NCBI RefSeq assembly: GCF_040448685.1
Contig: NZ_CP159290.1
Span: 3,224,001-3,288,000 of the forward strand
Reading direction: 5' to 3'
Length of the DNA stretch: 64,000 bases
From: Cellulosimicrobium sp. ES-005
Lineage (GTDB): Bacteria; Actinomycetota; Actinomycetes; Actinomycetales; Cellulomonadaceae
Under the pieces are notes generated by a model. It made no database searches and was not told the DNA's origin. It saw only the letters and a program-made list of their open reading frames with translations. Shown in pieces: positions 36,168 through 44,362 of this stretch (its first letter is position 1; every line of letters begins with the position of its first letter). A program made the translations under genes and the position numbers.

Positions 36168-37834
36168 GCGGCCCTCGCCCGGCACCCGTGGTCGTGGTGC
36201 GCGGCGGCACGGAGCCGACCGCGGTCGAGACGGCGGCGGTCGTCGCGCAGGCGGTGGCGCTCGGCGCGCGGGCGGACCTCGTCGCCGGGACCGTGGCCGC
36301 GCTCCGAGCCGCGCGGGACTCCGTGGACGTGACGACCGCGAGCCCCACGTCGTTCGCGGGTCGCCTCGCGGCACCGGCGCCCATCCAGGCCACGTCGGGC
36401 TGGGACGTCCACGCCACGCCGTGCTGGTCGGCGGAGGTACGTGCGGCGCGCGCGGCCGCGCTCGAGGCGTTCGACCTCGCGATCGGCCTCGCGCAGGAGC
36501 AGGAGCGGGGCCTGCGCGACCTCGCGTCGCGCCTGCAGCATGCGGTGCGCGTCTACGACGACGCGGACGCCGCGGCGACGGCACTGTGGCAGGACCTCGT
36601 GCTCCTCGCCGTCGGGGGCTTCAGCCCGGTCGGTGCCGCCGCCGCCGGGCTGATCGGCATCCTCTCCCTGGGGACCGTCGGGGTCCTGCACTCGTTCCTG
36701 GAGGGTCGTCCGTCCGCGCTGAGGGTCGTCACCTCGGGAGAGTCGCTGCACCCTGCCACGATCCGTGCGCTGAGCCGGGCGATCGGCCTGCTCGACGCCG
36801 ACCGCCCGTGGCACCGGATGCCGACCGTCGGCAACGGCGCGTCGGTGCTGCGCGGCCTCGCGCAGCCGCTGCGGGACCGCTTCCTGCCCGACCCCGACGT
36901 CCGGCTCGTCGATGCGCCACGCGACCTGCCGACGCCCACCGACGTGCGGTCCGCGCTCGGCGCCGTGGACGCGCTCGCGACGGACTCGACGCTCAGCGTC
37001 CAGCGGATCGTCAAGGACGACGGCACCCCCACGTGGGTGGTCGCGATCCCCGGCACGCAGCCCGGCAATCTCCGGTCGGTCTTCACCATGACGTCCAACT
37101 ACGACCTCATGGACGACGACCCGGCGGTGCGGGCGCGGGCCGACAGCACCCGCGCCGTGCTGGAGGCGATGCGTCAGGCCGGGATCGGGCCGGACGACGA
37201 CGTCGTGCTCGTGGGGCACAGCCAGGGCGGCATGATCGCCGCGACCGTCGCGGCGGCGACCGTCGGGACGTACTCCGTGCGGCACGTCGTGACGGCGGGC
37301 TCGCCCGTCGCCGGCCACGCCCTCCCACCGGGGGTCAAGGGCACGCACCTGGAGACCCAGGGCGAGGGGATCTCCGACCTCGACGGCGCGGAGAACCGGG
37401 CGACGCCCGACAGGGTCACGGTGACGGGGACCCTGCCGGCTCCGGGCGGCGGGCCGTCGCTCGAGTGGCCGCACAGCGTGCACTTCCACCAGGAGGTCCT
37501 GGACGCCGCCGTCGAGGTGGGCGACCGCGGCCTCGAGGAGCACCTGGACGACGTCGAGCGGCTGCTCGACGGCCAGGCGGAGGAGCCGCTCGTCTACGAG
37601 GCGCGCCTGGTGCCCGACCCGGACACCACGTTCTGCATCGGGGACCTGGCGGTCCCGCGGTCGCTCACGCCCCCGTGGGCCCCGGGCACGCCGTTCCCGG
37701 GCGCGCCGGGGGTGCCGGCGCCGGGGGCGCCGTCGCCCGCGGTGCCGGGGACCCCGCTCACGGGGAGTCCGGGGGCCGGTGAGCTCACCGCGCCGGGCCC
37801 GGACGGCGGGGGAGGCGACGACGACGCGCGGTAG
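36164..37834 (+). CDS. Alpha/beta-hydrolase with N-terminal helical domain
   Basis: A 556-residue protein. The N-terminal 140 residues are helical (WXG/LXG-like in length, no clear motif), followed by a hydrophobic hairpin (about 146-178). An alpha/beta-hydrolase domain (about 280-450) has the nucleophile elbow GHSQGG (351-356, Ser353), a preceding strand VVLV, and His437 or His440 (EWPHSVHFH) as candidate catalytic His. A Pro/Gly/Ala tail (about 510-556) ends it. This architecture resembles lipase/esterase effectors linked to type VII secretion. It overlaps the WXG-like gene as GTGA. Substrate unknown; a lipid or ester is likely. Confidence 0.72.
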   Translation: MSGPRPAPVVVVRGGTEPTAVETAAVVAQAVALGARADLVAGTVAALRAARDSVDVTTASPTSFAGRLAAPAPIQATSGWDVHATPCWSAEVRAARAAALEAFDLAIGLAQEQERGLRDLASRLQHAVRVYDDADAAATALWQDLVLLAVGGFSPVGAAAAGLIGILSLGTVGVLHSFLEGRPSALRVVTSGESLHPATIRALSRAIGLLDADRPWHRMPTVGNGASVLRGLAQPLRDRFLPDPDVRLVDAPRDLPTPTDVRSALGAVDALATDSTLSVQRIVKDDGTPTWVVAIPGTQPGNLRSVFTMTSNYDLMDDDPAVRARADSTRAVLEAMRQAGIGPDDDVVLVGHSQGGMIAATVAAATVGTYSVRHVVTAGSPVAGHALPPGVKGTHLETQGEGISDLDGAENRATPDRVTVTGTLPAPGGGPSLEWPHSVHFHQEVLDAAVEVGDRGLEEHLDDVERLLDGQAEEPLVYEARLVPDPDTTFCIGDLAVPRSLTPPWAPGTPFPGAPGVPAPGAPSPAVPGTPLTGSPGAGELTAPGPDGGGGDDDAR

Positions 37835-37867
37835 CGGCGCCCGTCCCGCGGACCGAGGCGGCCGGGG

Positions 37868-38257
37868 TCAGCGGTCCTGGGCCCGGGGCACGACGGCCGA
37901 GACGGCGAAGTTGATGAGCCCGATGATCAGGGCCGCGAGCAGGGCCCACCAGAACCCGCCGATGATGCGGATGCCCCAGTCCGTCTGCTCCGTGATCCAC
38001 GCGGTGAGCATGAGCATGAGCGCGTTGACGACCAGCGAGAACAGCCCCAGCGTGAGGATGTAGAGCGGGATGGACAGGATCTGCACGATCGGCTTGATGA
38101 TCGCGTTCACGAGCGAGTAGAGCAGGGCCACCACGAGGATGATGACGACCTGCCCGCCGGCGGTGTCGGACCCGACGATCTGGAAGTGCTCGTCGATGAA
38201 CAGGCTCGTGAGCCAGATCGCGAGGCCGGTGACGAGGACGCGGACGACGAAGCTCAT
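37868..38257 (-). CDS. Phage-holin-4_2-type membrane protein
   Basis: A 129-residue protein with four membrane segments and the family pattern LLYSLVNAIIKPIVQILSIPLYILTLGLFSLVVNALML. Despite the family name (holin superfamily, YvlD-like) these are ordinary chromosomal proteins of unknown role and no prophage genes are present. ATG 38257 has GCAGGA 8 bases upstream; a Met three codons earlier is less likely. It is divergent from hisC; the pairing with hisC and the E1/E2 genes is, as I recall, common in Micrococcales. Confidence 0.85.
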   Translation of the reverse strand: MSFVVRVLVTGLAIWLTSLFIDEHFQIVGSDTAGGQVVIILVVALLYSLVNAIIKPIVQILSIPLYILTLGLFSLVVNALMLMLTAWITEQTDWGIRIIGGFWWALLAALIIGLINFAVSAVVPRAQDR

Positions 38258-38349
38258 ACCGGGCATCCTGCCATCCGGGCGGCGCCCGGGCACGGCGCCG
38301 GGCCGCGCCCCGGCGGGACCGCGCCGGGCAGGTGGCATGATCGAGGACC

Positions 38350-39429
38350 GTGGCCCACGAACCCCGCGTCCCCCTGCGTCCCGCCGTCGCCGCGCTGCCG
38401 GCCTACGTCCCCGGGGCCCGTGTCGCCCCGGGCGCGGCGGCGTTCAAGCTCTCCTCCAACGAGAACCCGTACCCGCCGCTGCCGTCGGTCGTCGCCGCGA
38501 TCGCCGACGCCGCCGCGGACGTGAACCGCTACCCGGACATGTACGCGACCGAGCTCACCGAGGCGCTCGCGGCCGACCTGGGCGTCGGCGCGGACGAGGT
38601 CGTGGTGGGCAACGGCTCGGTCGCGGTGCTGGCGCACGTGCTGCAGACGGTCGTCGAGCCGGGCGACGAGGTCGTGTACCCGTGGCGCTCGTTCGAGGCC
38701 TACCCGATCGCTGTCGCGGTCGCGGGCGGCACGTCGGTCCAGGTGCCGCTGCGGACCGGGGCGGACGTCGGCCGGCTCGACCTGCCCGCGATGGCCGCGG
38801 CGATCACGGAGCGGACGCGCGTCGTGATGGTGTGCACGCCCAACAACCCGACCGGTCCGGTCGTGCACCGCGAGGAGCTCGACGCGTTCCTCGCGGCGGT
38901 GCCGTCGGACGTGCTGGTCGTGCTCGACGAGGCGTACCTGGAGTTCGTGCGCGACCCCGAGGCCCCGGACGGCCTCGCGGTGTACGCGCAGCACCCGAAC
39001 GTCGTGCTGCTGCGCACGTTCTCCAAGGCGTACGGCCTGGCGGGACTGCGCGTGGGCTACGCCGTCGCGCGCCCGCGGCTCGCGGCGGGGATCCGCGCCG
39101 TGTCGACGCCGTTCGGCGTCTCCCACGTCGCGCAGCGCGCGGCCATCGCGTCGCTCGCGGCGCGCGACGAGCTGCTGCAGCGGGTCGAGCACCTCGTCGC
39201 CGACCGCGCGCGCCTCGTCGAGGGCCTGCGCGACCAGGGCTGGGTGCTGCCGGAGTCGCAGGCGAACTTCGTGTGGTTCGACCTGGGCGAGCGCACCGCG
39301 CAGCGCGCCGAGGAGGCGCGCGCCGCCGGGGCGATCGTGCGCCCGTTCGCGGGCGAGGGGCTGCGCGTGAGCGTCGGCGAGCCGGAGGCGACGGACCTGT
39401 TCCTGCGCGTGAGCGCCACCTGGCTCTGA
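38350..39429 (+). CDS. hisC: Histidinol-phosphate / aromatic aminotransferase
   Basis: A 359-residue PLP aminotransferase of class I/II, HisC type. The PLP lysine is Lys226 in TFSKAYGLAGLRVGY, PNNPTGP (164-170) and DEAYLEF (193-199) are cofactor motifs, and Arg331-region GLRVSVG fits substrate carboxylate binding. It may make histidinol phosphate or transaminate aromatic 2-oxo acids; the location away from other his genes leaves the second (Pat) option open. Start GTG 38350. Confidence 0.88.
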   Translation: MAHEPRVPLRPAVAALPAYVPGARVAPGAAAFKLSSNENPYPPLPSVVAAIADAAADVNRYPDMYATELTEALAADLGVGADEVVVGNGSVAVLAHVLQTVVEPGDEVVYPWRSFEAYPIAVAVAGGTSVQVPLRTGADVGRLDLPAMAAAITERTRVVMVCTPNNPTGPVVHREELDAFLAAVPSDVLVVLDEAYLEFVRDPEAPDGLAVYAQHPNVVLLRTFSKAYGLAGLRVGYAVARPRLAAGIRAVSTPFGVSHVAQRAAIASLAARDELLQRVEHLVADRARLVEGLRDQGWVLPESQANFVWFDLGERTAQRAEEARAAGAIVRPFAGEGLRVSVGEPEATDLFLRVSATWL

Positions 39430-39501
39430 GGCCGTCCGTCCCGGACCCGTGCCGAGCGGTCCCTGTTGCCGGGCGCCGACGGCGCGAGAACACTCGCGAG
39501 C

Positions 39502-39768
39502 ATGGACTCCATCGATACCGACCAGCTCGTCGACGAGTACGGCTGGGCCTTCGGCACCGCCGCGCTGGTCCTCTACGTCGCGCTGGCGGTGATCTTCCTC
39601 GTCGCCTACGTCCGGATCATCCAGAAGGCCGGCTACTCGGGCTGGTGGATCCTCGTGGGCCTGGTGCCGATCCTCAACGTCGTCATGTTCCTCGTCTTCG
39701 CGTTCTCGCGCTGGCCGGTGCTGCGCGAGCGCGACGCGCTGCGCGCGGGCGGCGCGTACCCGAGGTAG
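39502..39768 (+). CDS. Small two-TM membrane protein
   Basis: An 88-residue protein with two membrane segments (about 18-38 and 45-66) separated by IIQKAGYSGWW, a turn also seen in DUF805-like and DUF5684-like small membrane proteins. The C terminus is basic. ATG 39502 is preferred over an in-frame upstream start because it gives a compact N terminus. It is followed by a terminator-like hairpin. Function unknown. Confidence 0.7.
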   Translation: MDSIDTDQLVDEYGWAFGTAALVLYVALAVIFLVAYVRIIQKAGYSGWWILVGLVPILNVVMFLVFAFSRWPVLRERDALRAGGAYPR

Positions 39769-39798
39769 GGCGGGCCCCCGTCGGCGCGGGGGCCGCCC
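39768..39798 (+). terminator. Hairpin after the small membrane protein gene
   Basis: GGGCGGGCCCCCG / CGGGGGCCGCCC with one bulged base and a 6-nt loop, overlapping the stop codon and lying 190 bp before the next gene. A likely intrinsic terminator. Confidence 0.55.
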
Positions 39799-39860
39799 GG
39801 TGGGGATTGGAGGATCCCTACAGCCTGTCGCGGCGGATCTTGGGCGACACGTCGGCAGCC

Positions 39861-39912
39861 GAACCTACGGTGTCGTAGCCTACGCTTGCGTAGGCTACGG
39901 AGACGTAGGTTC
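39861..39912. promoter_or_regulatory. 52-bp palindrome upstream of the 2-oxoacid dehydrogenase operon
   Basis: A symmetric structure with arms 9+12 bp: GAACCTACG, 4 nt, CGTAGCCTACGC, central TT, GCGTAGGCTACG, 4 nt, CGTAGGTTC. All paired positions match. It contains four copies of CCTACG/CGTAGG. It lies 78-129 bp before the E1alpha start, so a multi-site operator (for example for an Lrp- or TetR-type regulator) is the simplest reading. It could also be another dispersed palindromic element. Confidence 0.65.
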
Positions 39913-39989
39913 CGACGGCGCCCCGACCGGGCGCCTCCTGCCCCCGAGCGGGCCGGCCGCACGGCCGGGCCGCACCGAAGGAGAGTCGC

Positions 39990-41195
39990 GTGACCGAGAA
40001 CGACGCGAGAACCGCCGCGCGGGACGGCGCGAGCACGCCCCCCGACCTCCCCGACGTCGCGGGCGGTCCCGACGACGCCCCCCTGCTCCAGCTCGTGACG
40101 CCGGCCGGATCTCGCGTCACGACCCCCGAGACGGACGGCTACCGCGAGCGCGTCGCCCACCTCGACGCCGCGGCCCTGCGCGGCCTCTACCGCGACATGG
40201 TGCTCACGCGCCGCTTCGACGACGAGGCGACGTCGCTCCAGCGCCAGGGTGAGCTCGGCCTGTTCGCGCAGGCGAAGGGCCAGGAGGCGGCGCAGATCGG
40301 CTCCGGCCGTGCGCTCGCCCCGCAGGACTACGTGTTCCCGTCCTACCGCGAGCACGGCGTCTCGCACGTGCGCGGCATCGACCCGACGGCGCGCCTGCGC
40401 CTGTTCCGCGGGGTCGACCACGGCGGGTGGGACCCCACGGAGCACAACGTGCACCTGTACACGCTCGTCATCGGGTCGCACACGCTCCACGCGACCGGGT
40501 ACGCGATGGGCGTCCAGCGCGACGGCCTCGTCGGGTCGGGGGACCCGGAGCGCGACACGGCCGTCGTCACGTACTTCGGCGACGGCGCGACGTCGCAGGG
40601 CGACGTCAACGAGGCGCTGGTGTTCGCCGCGGTGAACAACGCGCCCGTCGTCTTCTTCTGCCAGAACAACCAGTGGGCGATCTCCGAGCCGACGACCAAG
40701 CAGTCGCGCGTGCCCCTGTACCGCCGCGGTGGCGGGTTCGGCGTGCCCAGCGTGCGGGTCGACGGCAACGACGTGCTCGCGTGCTACGCCGTGACGGCCG
40801 AGGCGCTCGAACGGGCGCGCACGGGCGGCGGTCCGACGTTCGTCGAGGCGTTCACCTACCGCATGGGCGCGCACACGACGTCGGACGACCCGACCAAGTA
40901 CCGCTCGCGGGCCCAGGAGGAGTACTGGCGCCGTCGCGACCCGATCGACCGGCTCGAGAACCTGCTCCGCGCCGAGGGCGCGTGGGACGACGCGTTCGCC
41001 GCCGACGTCGCGGCCGAGGCCGACGCGCTCGGCGAGCGGCTGCGCGACGAGGTGCGCGCGCTCGCCGCGCCCGACCCGTCGACCATGTTCGACCACGTCT
41101 ACGCGACGCCGAACGCCGTGGTCGAGCGCGAGAAGGCGTGGTTCGCCGACTACCAGCAGTCCTTCGAGGAGCCGGCCGCGGAGGTGGCCCGATGA
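39990..41195 (+). CDS. pdhA: 2-oxoacid dehydrogenase E1 component, alpha subunit
   Basis: A 401-residue thiamine-diphosphate subunit that decarboxylates a 2-oxo acid. The ThDP motif begins GDGATSQGD near residue 196 and closes with NNQWAIS; the phosphorylation-loop equivalent is YRMGAHTTSDDPTKYR. High-G+C actinobacteria usually use AceE for pyruvate, so this E1alpha/beta complex may act on branched-chain 2-oxo acids (BkdA); sequence alone does not settle it. Start GTG 39990 follows GAAGGAGAG. It overlaps the E1beta start. Confidence 0.9.
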   Translation: MTENDARTAARDGASTPPDLPDVAGGPDDAPLLQLVTPAGSRVTTPETDGYRERVAHLDAAALRGLYRDMVLTRRFDDEATSLQRQGELGLFAQAKGQEAAQIGSGRALAPQDYVFPSYREHGVSHVRGIDPTARLRLFRGVDHGGWDPTEHNVHLYTLVIGSHTLHATGYAMGVQRDGLVGSGDPERDTAVVTYFGDGATSQGDVNEALVFAAVNNAPVVFFCQNNQWAISEPTTKQSRVPLYRRGGGFGVPSVRVDGNDVLACYAVTAEALERARTGGGPTFVEAFTYRMGAHTTSDDPTKYRSRAQEEYWRRRDPIDRLENLLRAEGAWDDAFAADVAAEADALGERLRDEVRALAAPDPSTMFDHVYATPNAVVEREKAWFADYQQSFEEPAAEVAR

Positions 41196-42184
41196 GCGAG
41201 AACAAGACCCTGACCCTCGCCCGCGCGATCAACGAGGGCCTGCGCCGGTCGCTCGAGACCGACCCGAAGGTCCTGCTCATGGGCGAGGACATCGGCGCGC
41301 TCGGCGGCGTGTTCCGCGTGACCGACGGGCTCCAGAAGGACTTCGGCGAGGACCGTGTCGTCGACACGCCGCTCGCGGAGTCCGGCATCCTCGGCACGGC
41401 GATCGGCCTCGCGCTGCGCGGCTACCGGCCGGTGTGCGAGATCCAGTTCGACGGGTTCATCTTCCCCGCGTACGACCAGATCACCACGCAGCTCGCGAAG
41501 ATGGGCTACCGCTCGGGCGGGAAGCTCCAGGTGCCCGTCGTGATCCGCGTGCCGTACGGCGGCGGGATCGGCGCCGTCGAGCACCACAGCGAGAGCCCCG
41601 AGGCGCTGTTCGCGCACACCGCGGGCCTGCGCGTCGTGTCGCCGTCCACGCCGCAGGACGCGTACACGATGATCCAGGAGGCCATCGCCTCGCCCGACCC
41701 CGTGCTGTTCTTCGAGCCCAAGGGCCGTTACTGGGAGAAGGGCCCCGTCGAGGTCTCCGGCCGCGGCGAGGGCGCGACCGTGCTGGACCGTGCGCGCGTC
41801 GTCCGCCCCGGCACCGACCTGACCCTCGTCGCGTACGGCCCGACCGTCGCGACCGCGCTCCGCGCCGCCGCGGCGGCCGAGCAGGAGGGACGCAGCGTCG
41901 AGGTCGTGGACCTGCGCAGCATCTCCCCGCTCGACACCGTGACCGTGGTGGAGTCCGTGCGCCGGACCGGGCGCTGCGTCGTCGTGCACGAGGCCCCGGC
42001 CTACCTGGGCTCGGGCGCCGAGGTCGCGGCCCGCGTGACGGAGGAGTGCTTCTACTCGCTCGAGGCGCCGGTGCTGCGCGTCGGCGGCTTCCACACCCCG
42101 TACCCCGTCGCCAAGATCGAGCACGACTACCTGCCGAGCCTCGACCGCGTGCTCGACGCCGTCGACCGCGCGTTCGCGTTCTGA
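41192..42184 (+). CDS. pdhB: 2-oxoacid dehydrogenase E1 component, beta subunit
   Basis: A 330-residue transketolase-like subunit that completes the E1 heterotetramer. Visible features: MGEDIGALGGVFRVT (about 30-44, with the ThDP-activating Glu nearby), FDGFIFPAYDQI, and the C-terminal swivelling domain with VDLRSISPLDTVTV. Its ATG overlaps the alpha-subunit stop (ATGA), so a 1:1 ratio is expected. The E2 gene follows after 54 bp. Confidence 0.93.
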   Translation: MSENKTLTLARAINEGLRRSLETDPKVLLMGEDIGALGGVFRVTDGLQKDFGEDRVVDTPLAESGILGTAIGLALRGYRPVCEIQFDGFIFPAYDQITTQLAKMGYRSGGKLQVPVVIRVPYGGGIGAVEHHSESPEALFAHTAGLRVVSPSTPQDAYTMIQEAIASPDPVLFFEPKGRYWEKGPVEVSGRGEGATVLDRARVVRPGTDLTLVAYGPTVATALRAAAAAEQEGRSVEVVDLRSISPLDTVTVVESVRRTGRCVVVHEAPAYLGSGAEVAARVTEECFYSLEAPVLRVGGFHTPYPVAKIEHDYLPSLDRVLDAVDRAFAF

Positions 42185-42238
42185 CGCGACCGTAGCGACC
42201 TCGACAGCGCCGACCGGGACCACCAGGAGGACCACGCA

Positions 42239-43687
42239 GTGCCCACCTTCGAGAAGTTCAACCTCCCCGACGCGGGCGAGGGCCTCACCGAGGCCGAGAT
42301 CGTGCAGTGGCACGTCGCCGTCGGTGACGCCGTGACGGTCAACCAGACGATCGTCGAGATCGAGACGGCCAAGTCGCTCGTCGAGCTCCCGTCGCCGTAC
42401 ACGGGCGTCGTCACGGAGATCCTCGCGCCCGAGGGGACGACGGTCGAGGTCGGCGTGCCGATCATCGTCGTGGACACCGACCCGTCCGGCACCGCGCCGG
42501 CGCCCGCCGCGCCGGCCGGCGTCGTGCCCGACGGCGCGGACGCGGCTCCCGCTCCTGCCTCGCCCGCCCCGGGTGCCGGGTCGGAGGGCGGGGCGACCGC
42601 CGCGGCCGGCGGCTCCGGCTCGGTGCTCGTGGGGTACGGGACGGTCGAGCCGGGTACGGCCCGTCGCCGCCGCCGCGCTCCGGACGCGGCCCCGGCCGCC
42701 CCCGTCCCGGCTCCTGCCCCGGCACCCGCGGCCGTGCCTGCGGCGAGCGCGCCGACGCCCGCCGCCGTCGGGCACGTGCACCTGCCGGTGCTGGCGAAGC
42801 CGCCGGTGCGCAAGCTCGCCAAGGACCTCGGGGTCGACCTCGCCAGCGTCGCCGGCACCGGCCCGGGCGGGATCGTCACGCGCGAGGACGTGCAGGCGTA
42901 CCACGAGCAGGCGAAGGCCAAGCCGCTGGCGACGTACGCCGACGACGACCAGCCGTGGCTCGCGTCCGGCGCCGTCACCCCGGACGGCCGCCAGACGCGC
43001 GTGCCCGTGAAGTCGGTGCGCAAGCGCACGGCCGAGGCGATGGTGACGAGCGCGTTCACCGCCCCGCACGTCACGGTGTTCCACACGGTCGACGTCACCA
43101 AGACCATGCGCCTCGTGCACACCCTGCGCGAGGACCGGGAGTTCGCCGACGTGCGCGTCACCCCGCTGCTCGTCACCGCGAAGGCGCTGCTCCTCGCCGT
43201 GCGCCGCCACCCCGAGATCAACGCGAGCTGGGACGACGCCGCGCAGGAGATCGTCTACAAGCACTACGTGAACCTGGGGATCGCCGCCGCGACGCCGCGC
43301 GGGCTCGTCGTGCCGAACATCAAGGACGCGCACCGGCTCGACCTGCACGGCCTGGCGGGCGAGATCGCGGACCTCACCGCGACCGCGCGGGCGGGCCGCA
43401 CGTCGCCCGCCGACATGTCCGACGGCACCATCACGATCACGAACGTCGGCGTGTTCGGCATCGACACCGGGACGCCGATCCTCAACCCGGGCGAGGCCGC
43501 GATCCTCGCCTTCGGCGCGATCCGCGAGCAGCCGTGGGTCCACAAGGGCAAGATCAAGAAGCGCTGGGTCACGCAGCTCGCGCTGAGCTTCGACCACCGC
43601 CTCGTCGACGGCGAGCTCGGCGCGCGCGTGCTGGCCGACGTCGCGAAGGTGCTCGAGGACCCGGCGCGCGGCCTCGTCTGGGGCTGA
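42239..43687 (+). CDS. Dihydrolipoamide acyltransferase (E2)
   Basis: A 482-residue E2 core subunit. One lipoyl domain (1-80, lipoyl-lysine Lys45 in EIETAKSLVELP), an Ala/Pro linker (about 81-180), a peripheral-subunit-binding domain (187-221) and a catalytic domain ending in DHRLVDGELG (His453). It transfers the acyl group to CoA. Only one lipoyl domain is present, as in branched-chain complexes. No E3 (lpd) gene follows, so E3 must be supplied from elsewhere. Start GTG 42239 with CAGGAGG upstream. Confidence 0.93.
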   Translation: MPTFEKFNLPDAGEGLTEAEIVQWHVAVGDAVTVNQTIVEIETAKSLVELPSPYTGVVTEILAPEGTTVEVGVPIIVVDTDPSGTAPAPAAPAGVVPDGADAAPAPASPAPGAGSEGGATAAAGGSGSVLVGYGTVEPGTARRRRRAPDAAPAAPVPAPAPAPAAVPAASAPTPAAVGHVHLPVLAKPPVRKLAKDLGVDLASVAGTGPGGIVTREDVQAYHEQAKAKPLATYADDDQPWLASGAVTPDGRQTRVPVKSVRKRTAEAMVTSAFTAPHVTVFHTVDVTKTMRLVHTLREDREFADVRVTPLLVTAKALLLAVRRHPEINASWDDAAQEIVYKHYVNLGIAAATPRGLVVPNIKDAHRLDLHGLAGEIADLTATARAGRTSPADMSDGTITITNVGVFGIDTGTPILNPGEAAILAFGAIREQPWVHKGKIKKRWVTQLALSFDHRLVDGELGARVLADVAKVLEDPARGLVWG

Positions 43688-43784
43688 GCCCGCGCGGTGC
43701 TCCGCTTGCGGGCACCCGGGGAACGGCGAGCATGGGCCTCGGAGGGGCCGGTGAACCTCACCGGTGTCGTTCGAGGGAGGTCGC

Positions 43785-44273
43785 GTGCGCAGCGCTCAGG
43801 GCAGGGCGGTCCGGCCGACGGCGGGAGCCGGGCCGGGACGCGGGCGCCGGGCTCGGGCGGCGATCCCCACGGGTGCGCTCGTCGGTCTCGCGGCGCTCGG
43901 CCTCACCGCGTGCGCCGGACCGGGGGCCGCGGACGCCCGGGCCGTCGTCGAGGAGCTCGCCGCCGCGGTCGCCGGGGGTGACGGCGCCGCCGCGTGCGAC
44001 CTCCTCCTGCCCGACGCCGCGGACGCGCTCGCCGCGGACGAGGGCGAGCCGTGCGCGGACGTGGTCGCCGCGCCCGACGGTCCGCTCGCCGCGCTCGCCG
44101 CCGCGGGGGACGACCTCGTCGTCGAGGACGTCCACGTGGCCGGCCGCCAGGCGCAGGTGGTCACCGCGACCGACACCCTCTTCCTCGCCGTGTCGGGCGA
44201 CGGCTGGGTCGTCACCGCCGCGGGCTGCACGCCGCGCGAGGACCGCCCCTACGACTGCGAGGTGGCGGCATGA
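43785..44273 (+). CDS. Small lipoprotein
   Basis: A 162-residue putative lipoprotein with a long basic N region, a hydrophobic stretch (about 26-41) and the lipobox LTAC (Cys about 43). The exported part is acidic and contains further Cys residues (CDLLL, CADVV, GCTPR, YDCEV), so disulfides are possible. GTG 43785 is preferred over an in-frame GTG at 43764 because GAGGGAGG sits five bases before it. It overlaps the next small gene and probably belongs to a three-gene unit with the DUF6766 protein. Function unknown. Confidence 0.7.
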   Translation: MRSAQGRAVRPTAGAGPGRGRRARAAIPTGALVGLAALGLTACAGPGAADARAVVEELAAAVAGGDGAAACDLLLPDAADALAADEGEPCADVVAAPDGPLAALAAAGDDLVVEDVHVAGRQAQVVTATDTLFLAVSGDGWVVTAAGCTPREDRPYDCEVAA

Positions 44274-44362
44274 GGGTCCCGCGGCTGATGTTCTGGGCCA
44301 CGCTCGTGCTCGTCGGCGCGGGCCTCGCCGTCACGTTCGTGCTCGCGGCGGTGCACCGATGA
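44270..44362 (+). CDS. 30-residue single-TM protein
   Basis: A 30-residue peptide with a short basic N terminus (MRVPR), one membrane helix and a basic end. It overlaps the lipoprotein stop (ATGA) and its own stop overlaps the next start (ATGA at 44359), so ribosomes should pass through it. The double overlap argues for a real coding sequence; it may be a small membrane partner of the DUF6766 protein, or only a coupling ORF. Confidence 0.5.
   Translation: MRVPRLMFWATLVLVGAGLAVTFVLAAVHR

Noticed and set aside
37868-38257. Holin-type protein as a sign of a prophage
   Set aside because: No other phage gene, integrase or attachment site is nearby; this family is common as an ordinary chromosomal membrane protein.
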